DNA of 64,000 nucleotides, taken from Pantoea sp. GTDB lineage: Bacteria > Pseudomonadota > Gammaproteobacteria > Enterobacterales > Enterobacteriaceae. This document shows positions 60,013 to 64,000 of this stretch, one piece after another (positions within the stretch are counted from its first letter, which is position 1; every line of letters begins with the position of its first letter). A program made the translations under genes and the position numbers. Where the stretch lies: the NCBI RefSeq assembly GCF_028283705.1, contig NZ_JAPWKD010000034.1, forward strand, positions 186,001-250,000, read 5' to 3'. The notes under the pieces are model-generated. The model was not told the DNA's origin. It saw only the letters and a program-made list of their open reading frames with translations, and searched no databases.

Positions 60013-60719
60013 CGAAAGAACACCCGGTTACGGCCGTGGTGTTTGGCGTCATACAGGGCGGCGTCGGCGTTGTTGTAGAGGGTTTCGAAATCGGAACCCG
60101 GCTTGCCATAGCTGACGCCGAGGCTGGCGGTCACCAGTTGGCCGGGCAGTATTGCCAGCGGCGAGGCGTTGAGCGAGGCGTGAATTGCGCCCGCCACAAT
60201 TACGGCGTCGGACAGCCGGAAAAAGGGCAGCAGCACGGTGAACTCTTCGCCACCGATACGGCCAATACTGGCTTCCGCCGGGCAGTGCGCCTGCACGCGC
60301 GACACCAGTTCGCAAATCACTTTGTCACCCATCGGATGACCGAACTCATCGTTGATCTTCTTGAAGTGGTCGATATCGAGAATAATCAGCGCTGCCGGGC
60401 CGCTGGTCAGCGTATGGGTAATGCGTTGAATAATGGCGCTGCGGTTCCACACCGCCGTCAGCGGGTCATGGGTGGCTTTATATTCCAGCTCTTGCGCCAG
60501 CCGGTTGAGCTGTTCATTGACGCGGTTCAGTTCGCGTTCTGCGCGGTCACTGCGCGAAATCAACCGATAGGTATCGCGCATCAGACGTTGATAATGGCGA
60601 TTAAGCCTCAGCAGCGCATCGCGATAGTCCTCGGCGCTGAGTGAGGTCTGAGCCGCCACATCCTGTGAGCGATTAAGCACTTCGCTCTCTTCGCGGAACA
60701 GCTCATTGAGGTCCATCAT
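60009..60719 (-). CDS. Diguanylate cyclase of a Sia operon (SiaD-like)
   Basis: 236 residues: a helical N-terminal part (1-80, likely coiled coil, RLISRSDRAERELNRVNEQL) and a GGDEF domain with the active variant GGEEF (GRIGGEEFTVLL, near 157). No RxxD inhibitory site. No membrane segment. It follows the siaC-like gene with an ATGA overlap, the order siaA-B-C-D of Pseudomonas aeruginosa, where SiaC binds and activates the cyclase SiaD. The start is ATG 60719; a second ATG follows directly. Confidence 0.88.
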   Translation of the reverse strand: MMDLNELFREESEVLNRSQDVAAQTSLSAEDYRDALLRLNRHYQRLMRDTYRLISRSDRAERELNRVNEQLNRLAQELEYKATHDPLTAVWNRSAIIQRITHTLTSGPAALIILDIDHFKKINDEFGHPMGDKVICELVSRVQAHCPAEASIGRIGGEEFTVLLPFFRLSDAVIVAGAIHASLNASPLAILPGQLVTASLGVSYGKPGSDFETLYNNADAALYDAKHHGRNRVFFR

Positions 60720-61102
60720 GAGGGCATTTCCGCCTGCAATTGCACTTGCAGTTCGGTGAAGTCCAGCGCCAGTTCCTGACCAAACTCCTCAGAAACATCA
60801 TCTTCCGCATCATAGAACCAGTTCAGCTCCACCGTTTGCCCATCCTGCGCCAGCTGGTTGAACAAATCGAACAGGCTGAACAGCATCTTGGTGCTGGAGC
60901 TGTTGAAGTAGCGCAGGGCGATATTGACCGTAAGCTGGCCCTGGCCATCCGGGGTCCAGCTTTCCAGTGCATCCAGCAGCGGGCGATAAAAGGCGGCGGC
61001 ATTCTCCGGCCAGGATTCACCGCGCAGGGAAAACAGGCGATCGGCAAAATTGAAGTCAACGTCGGGGGTGCTGTCTGTCGCAGCGATAACAAGGTTTTGC
61101 AT
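60716..61102 (-). CDS. SiaC-like cyclase-activating protein (DUF1987)
   Basis: 128 residues of the SiaC family. In P. aeruginosa SiaC is phosphorylated on one Thr by SiaB and dephosphorylated by SiaA; the unmodified form activates SiaD. Here a cluster of hydroxyl residues in YFNSSSTKML (about 66-74) is at the right place for that site. The STAS-like antagonist fold is visible as alternating strands and helices. The ribosome site is weak, and the gene is 7 bp after siaB, overlapping its downstream partner. Confidence 0.85.
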   Translation of the reverse strand: MQNLVIAATDSTPDVDFNFADRLFSLRGESWPENAAAFYRPLLDALESWTPDGQGQLTVNIALRYFNSSSTKMLFSLFDLFNQLAQDGQTVELNWFYDAEDDVSEEFGQELALDFTELQVQLQAEMPS

Positions 61103-61109
61103 AACAACA

Positions 61110-61661
61110 TCAATCCTGGTGAATGGTAGCTTTCAGCCAAAACGTCGCGAAATCGCTGGTCTCCAGCGGACGCAATTCATACTCCAGCGGTTCGCTGACA
61201 TCGCGTGCCAGCGTCAGTAAACCAATATTTGCCCCTTTGCTGGTGGCAGGGCTTTCACTGCGCAGACCCACCCGATACGCCTGTTTGATCTCTTCGTCAC
61301 TCATGGCGCGCAGCATATCGAGCCAGTAACGCAACTGGTCGCAGGCGGCCTGATCGACCAGGTTGCTGCTCTCCAGCACGTAGTTGTCGCCATCTACGCG
61401 CAGACAAACGGTGCCAAAGCGGAAATCCTGTTCTTCATGGCTCAGGGCGCGACTGTCCTGTGAGTAACGCAAAATGTTCTGCACAATCTCGACAAAGCTG
61501 GAAAACAGGCGACGACGCACCTTCACCGGGGCCTGCTGGTTTTCGAGAAAGACTTTAATCACCTCGCCCATCGCCGTGATGTTCTGTGGCGAAAAAAAAC
61601 CGGTGTAATGCAGTGCCACCTGGTCCGGCGATGCGACGCTGGCGTGCGACTCGTGATTCAT
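61110..61661 (-). CDS. SiaB-like protein kinase
   Basis: 183 residues, HATPase-type fold of the anti-sigma kinase class, DUF6272-like. The helix text SSFVEIVQNILRYSQ near residue 58 carries the N-box Asn, and SKGANIGLLTLARD near residue 148 resembles the G-box. It should phosphorylate the SiaC partner. I take ATG 61661 (MNHESHAS), 16 bp after the siaA stop; the longer frame to 61709 overlaps siaA and has no ribosome site. Confidence 0.82.
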   Translation of the reverse strand: MNHESHASVASPDQVALHYTGFFSPQNITAMGEVIKVFLENQQAPVKVRRRLFSSFVEIVQNILRYSQDSRALSHEEQDFRFGTVCLRVDGDNYVLESSNLVDQAACDQLRYWLDMLRAMSDEEIKQAYRVGLRSESPATSKGANIGLLTLARDVSEPLEYELRPLETSDFATFWLKATIHQD

Positions 61662-61677
61662 GATGTTTACGACTCGG

Positions 61678-62901
61678 TTAATAACGGAAGCCAAACCAGG
61701 TGACGTCATCGCGTCGCGGCTGGTTGCCTTGCCAGTGGAGAAAATCCTGCTGAAATGCCAAAGAAAGTTCGCTCATCGGCAGAGTCTGATAGTGGCTCAT
61801 CAGGGCCTGAATACGTTTTTTGCCAAACATAATCTGCCGTTCACCGCCGGGCTGGTCGGTGACGCCATCGGTCATCACCAGCAGCATGTCGCCTTGTATC
61901 AGCGTGCGCTGATGTTCTGTCCAGACATAATCCAGCGGCGTATCGGTATAGCCCACGCCGGTGCGGTCAGCGGCCAGGGTTTCGGCAGCCTCGGTGGCGG
62001 GTTGCAATAAGGCATGCATACGCGCGCTGGCCCAGCGGAGTTGATGCTGCTGCGTATCCAGCCGCAATGCGATGGCATCACAACCGTCATTCGAATGGGA
62101 AGTTTGCTGTGAGGCGTTGAGCTGACCCAGGGTCTGCTTGATATGCCGGTTTAACGCCTGTAACAGCTCTGACGGTGAACGGCGGTTTTGTTGCAGGGCA
62201 TTTTCCAGCGCCGATTGCACAATCACCGTCATAAAGGCACCGGGAATGCCGTGGCCGGTGCAATCAGCAATCAGTGCCAGCCAGCCCTGCTCATCCTGAT
62301 GAAAAGCGTAATAGTCGCCACCGACGCCATCGCGCGGTTGCCAGTGCAGGCACCAGTCATCCAGCTGTAAAGCCATTTGCTGGGTGGAGTGTTCGAGCAT
62401 GGCATCCTGAATGACGCGCGCGTAATCGATGCTTTGTAGGATCTGCTGATGTTGCTGTGCCTGTAAATCCGACACGGTGCGAATTAAATCAATGCCGAGA
62501 CCAATGCCAATATAGTTGCCCGCTTCGGTGAGGATAAAACCATCGGTCACCGACTTATCCCCACTCGCTACCACCTGCTGCGCGACCTGATCGAGCGGGG
62601 TATCGGCATCGATTACCAGCGGGTGTTTATCCATAAAGGCGATACAGCTTTTCCGATCATACAACTCGCGGAAGAAGGGACGCGTCATTTGCGACAGGAA
62701 AATGTGGCGGTTGATCATGCCGAAGGGACGACCCTCTTCGACCACCGGCAGGCCAATCAGGTCTTTGTGTTCGGTAAACAGCGTCATCACGGCGAGGTTA
62801 TCGCTGGCAGGGGTGACGAACGGCACCGCAATGCAAAGCGAACGTGCGCGGTAACGGCTCGACAGTGCGGCAAGGCCAGCGCGTAAATCGGGCAGCTGCA
62901 T
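61678..62901 (-). CDS. SiaA-like PP2C phosphatase with N-terminal CBS domains
   Basis: 407 residues. The C-terminal half (about 170-407) is a SpoIIE/PP2C phosphatase with GVGGDYYAF, DCTGHGIPGAFM, VMTDGVTDQ and RRDDVT holding the metal-site Asp residues. The N-terminal half (1-150) reads as a CBS pair (LIGLPVVEEGRPFGMINRH, then TPLDQVAQQVVAS...DGFILTEAGNYIGIGLG). Pseudomonas SiaA instead has a periplasmic sensor and HAMP; here no membrane helix is seen, so it probably senses a cytoplasmic ligand such as a nucleotide. First gene of the operon, behind a palindrome at 62922. The ribosome site is weak. Confidence 0.85.
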   Translation of the reverse strand: MQLPDLRAGLAALSSRYRARSLCIAVPFVTPASDNLAVMTLFTEHKDLIGLPVVEEGRPFGMINRHIFLSQMTRPFFRELYDRKSCIAFMDKHPLVIDADTPLDQVAQQVVASGDKSVTDGFILTEAGNYIGIGLGIDLIRTVSDLQAQQHQQILQSIDYARVIQDAMLEHSTQQMALQLDDWCLHWQPRDGVGGDYYAFHQDEQGWLALIADCTGHGIPGAFMTVIVQSALENALQQNRRSPSELLQALNRHIKQTLGQLNASQQTSHSNDGCDAIALRLDTQQHQLRWASARMHALLQPATEAAETLAADRTGVGYTDTPLDYVWTEHQRTLIQGDMLLVMTDGVTDQPGGERQIMFGKKRIQALMSHYQTLPMSELSLAFQQDFLHWQGNQPRRDDVTWFGFRY

Positions 62902-62921
62902 AGCGGAAGTCTGGCATGAAT

Positions 62922-62935
62922 TAAGATTAATCTTA
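62922..62935. promoter_or_regulatory. Perfect 14-bp palindrome upstream of the Sia operon
   Basis: TAAGATTAATCTTA, 21 bp before the siaA start. Resembles an RcsAB box in its outer bases (TAAGA...TC.TA), but differs in the middle. Could be an operator. Confidence 0.45.
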
Positions 62936-63085
62936 GGGTACGCGAGCGCTGTGACACTTTTATGTCAGCGTGATGGCAGACTGGGTTTGACGCAGTAAAT
63001 TTATGGCCTGAAATGCCGAAAATGCGCGATTTTTTATCCGATTGCTGTAAAAGACGGCAGTCAGTCGCATTTCACCGAAAAGCGT

Positions 63086-63114
63086 TTGACGGTGCGGGCT
63101 GGTTAGGGTTTAAT
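63086..63114 (+). promoter_or_regulatory. Promoter of tRNA-Phe
   Basis: TTGACG, 17-bp spacer, TTTAAT, then a GC-rich discriminator, typical of stringently controlled stable RNA promoters. Confidence 0.8.
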
Positions 63115-63124
63115 GCGCCCCGTT

Positions 63125-63200
63125 GCCCGAATAGCTCAGTCGGTAGAGCAGGGGATTGAAAATCCCCGTGTCCCTGGTTCGATTCCGGGTTCGGGCACCA
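63125..63200 (+). tRNA. tRNA-Phe (anticodon GAA)
   Basis: 76-nt cloverleaf with acceptor GCCCGAA pairing with TTCGGGC, encoded CCA, GAA anticodon in the loop TTGAAAA, and T-loop GGTTCGATTCC. Matches E. coli pheU/pheV. No integrase or att-like duplication follows it. Confidence 0.97.
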
Positions 63201-63208
63201 AAATTCAG

Positions 63209-63235
63209 AAAACCCAGCCTTATGGCTGGGTTTTT
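63209..63235 (+). terminator. Rho-independent terminator of tRNA-Phe
   Basis: Stem AACCCAGCC / GGCTGGGTT with a TTAT loop, then TTTTT. A-tract on the other side, so it also could end the convergent metallo-hydrolase gene. Confidence 0.85.
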
Positions 63236-63259
63236 GCGTTTGGGGCGCATAGCATTGTT

Positions 63260-64000
63260 TCACAGCACCGGCGACCACAAATCGTAATTCAGCGCAAAAC
63301 CATTCCCTTCCCGAACAACCTTACCGGTAGTGGGCAGATTGAAGTGCATACCGCTGACGGCAAGATTATCGCTGGCCGCACGATCCAGCAGTTTGCCGCG
63401 GATTTGCGCCGCCGCTTCCGGATCGCTGTCGAAGGCGATGGTGACTTCCGGCTGTGTGACCTGGATATGCGGGAAATGCACGATGTCGCCCCAGATCAGC
63501 AGGGAGTCGTGTTCGTCACCCAGCAGATAACCGGTATGACCGGGGGTATGACCAAACAACGGCACCGCCTGGATACCTGGCAGAATGGCTTCTTCACTGA
63601 ACGGTACCAGCTGCTGGCCATACGCGTTAAACGCATTTTTCGCCAGTTCAAAGTAGGGACGGAAGCCATCGGGGGCGCTGGCCGCAATAGTTTCATCGCG
63701 CCAGAATGCCAGTTCCTTCTCATGAATAAAAAGCTGCTGCACGTTGCGGAACAGCGGAGTCTGCAAAGGACCGGCCAGCCCGCCGATATGATCGGGGTGG
63801 CAATGGGTCAGTAAAATGGTGTCAATCTGCAACGGGTCAATGCCTGCCGCCGCCAGTGCCACCGGTAATCGTCCACCCCAGCCCTTAATTCCTCCGGCAC
63901 CGCTGTCGATCAGAATGGTGCGATCCGCTGTCTGCACCACGTAAACATTAATGTTAATCCGTGGGGCGATCGGCGCGCCACGGCGCTGCAACAAGGCTTC
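63260..64000 (-). CDS. Metallo-beta-lactamase-fold hydrolase, partial (runs off the window)
   Basis: At least 244 residues; the frame stays open to the window edge, so the N-terminus lies beyond 64000. Metal site text is LLTHCHPDHIGGL near residue 62 of the visible part, then a His in GHTPGHTGYL and Asp in LIWGDIVHF. The family is hydrolases of lactone, glyoxalase II or quorum-quenching type; this one cannot be placed further. Whether the missing start includes a signal peptide is not visible. It converges on the tRNA-Phe terminator. Confidence 0.85.
   Translation of the reverse strand, partial: EALLQRRGAPIAPRININVYVVQTADRTILIDSGAGGIKGWGGRLPVALAAAGIDPLQIDTILLTHCHPDHIGGLAGPLQTPLFRNVQQLFIHEKELAFWRDETIAASAPDGFRPYFELAKNAFNAYGQQLVPFSEEAILPGIQAVPLFGHTPGHTGYLLGDEHDSLLIWGDIVHFPHIQVTQPEVTIAFDSDPEAAAQIRGKLLDRAASDNLAVSGMHFNLPTTGKVVREGNGFALNYDLWSPVL

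Noticed and set aside
63125..64000. Genomic island at the tRNA-Phe gene
   Set aside because: No integrase, no repeated tRNA 3' end and a normal terminator follow; downstream gene is ordinary.

Overview
The window reads as chromosome of a plant- or environment-associated member of the Enterobacterales, most like Erwiniaceae (Pantoea or Erwinia). The housekeeping proteins are very close to E. coli (PlsC, FtsP, DkgA, MetC, ExbBD, PrfC, OsmY, DeoCABD) and two blocks keep E. coli gene order: plsC-ftsP-dkgA-yqhC-yghB-metC-exbBD, and prfC-osmY-ytjA-yjjU-yjjV-deoCABD. These blocks lie far apart in E. coli and here are joined by about 38 kb of accessory genes. This is read from recalled homologues, not from a database search. 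No IS element, integrase, phage gene or CRISPR array was seen.

Layout. 1-12.3 kb: lipid and division genes, a TRAP transporter wedged between metC and exbB, a Fur-type site before exbBD, and a citrate-type MFS transporter. 12.4-17.6 kb (minus strand): an archaic (Csu/spore-coat-U type) chaperone-usher pilus operon with an RcsAB-like box upstream. 18.1-22.5 kb: two tandem MHYT-GGDEF-EAL c-di-GMP proteins behind a FliA-like promoter. 22.5-25.3 kb: a YjiR-type MocR regulator, a YlaC-like membrane protein and a cupin. 25.4-29.3 kb: the four-gene Anbu operon (permuted ATP-grasp, alpha-E, transglutaminase, proteasome-like Anbu) behind a near-consensus sigma-54 promoter and a consensus-like NtrC site. 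29.4-36.2 kb: an OlsF-like bifunctional acyltransferase, then a Pho-box-preceded ABC importer operon ending in a metallo-beta-lactamase-fold protein. 36.3-39.2 kb: a PAS(x3+1)-GGDEF-EAL protein, also with a FliA-like promoter. 39.3-40.5 kb: an AT-rich islet with a pesticin/T4-lysozyme-like muramidase and an LprI-like periplasmic protein, a likely effector-immunity pair. 40.6-43.8 kb: ferritin, then a YjiH-YjiG-M20 amidohydrolase operon with a second sigma-54/NtrC promoter. 43.8-48.5 kb: three tandem paralogous genes of a family I do not recognise, each with six roughly 70-residue HTH-like repeats and an acidic C-terminal motif. 48.8-58.0 kb: conserved prfC to deoD. 58.1-62.9 kb: an extra MrdA-like PBP2 and a SiaABCD-type signalling operon. 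63.1-64 kb: tRNA-Phe and a partial metallo-hydrolase.

Themes. Four GGDEF proteins plus a Sia module and an adhesive pilus point to c-di-GMP control of attachment. Two separate sigma-54/NtrC-type promoters put the Anbu peptide system and an amidohydrolase/transport operon under probable nitrogen control. A short palindromic repeat recurs at six places between genes. The least explained content is the six-repeat gene trio and the muramidase/LprI pair.
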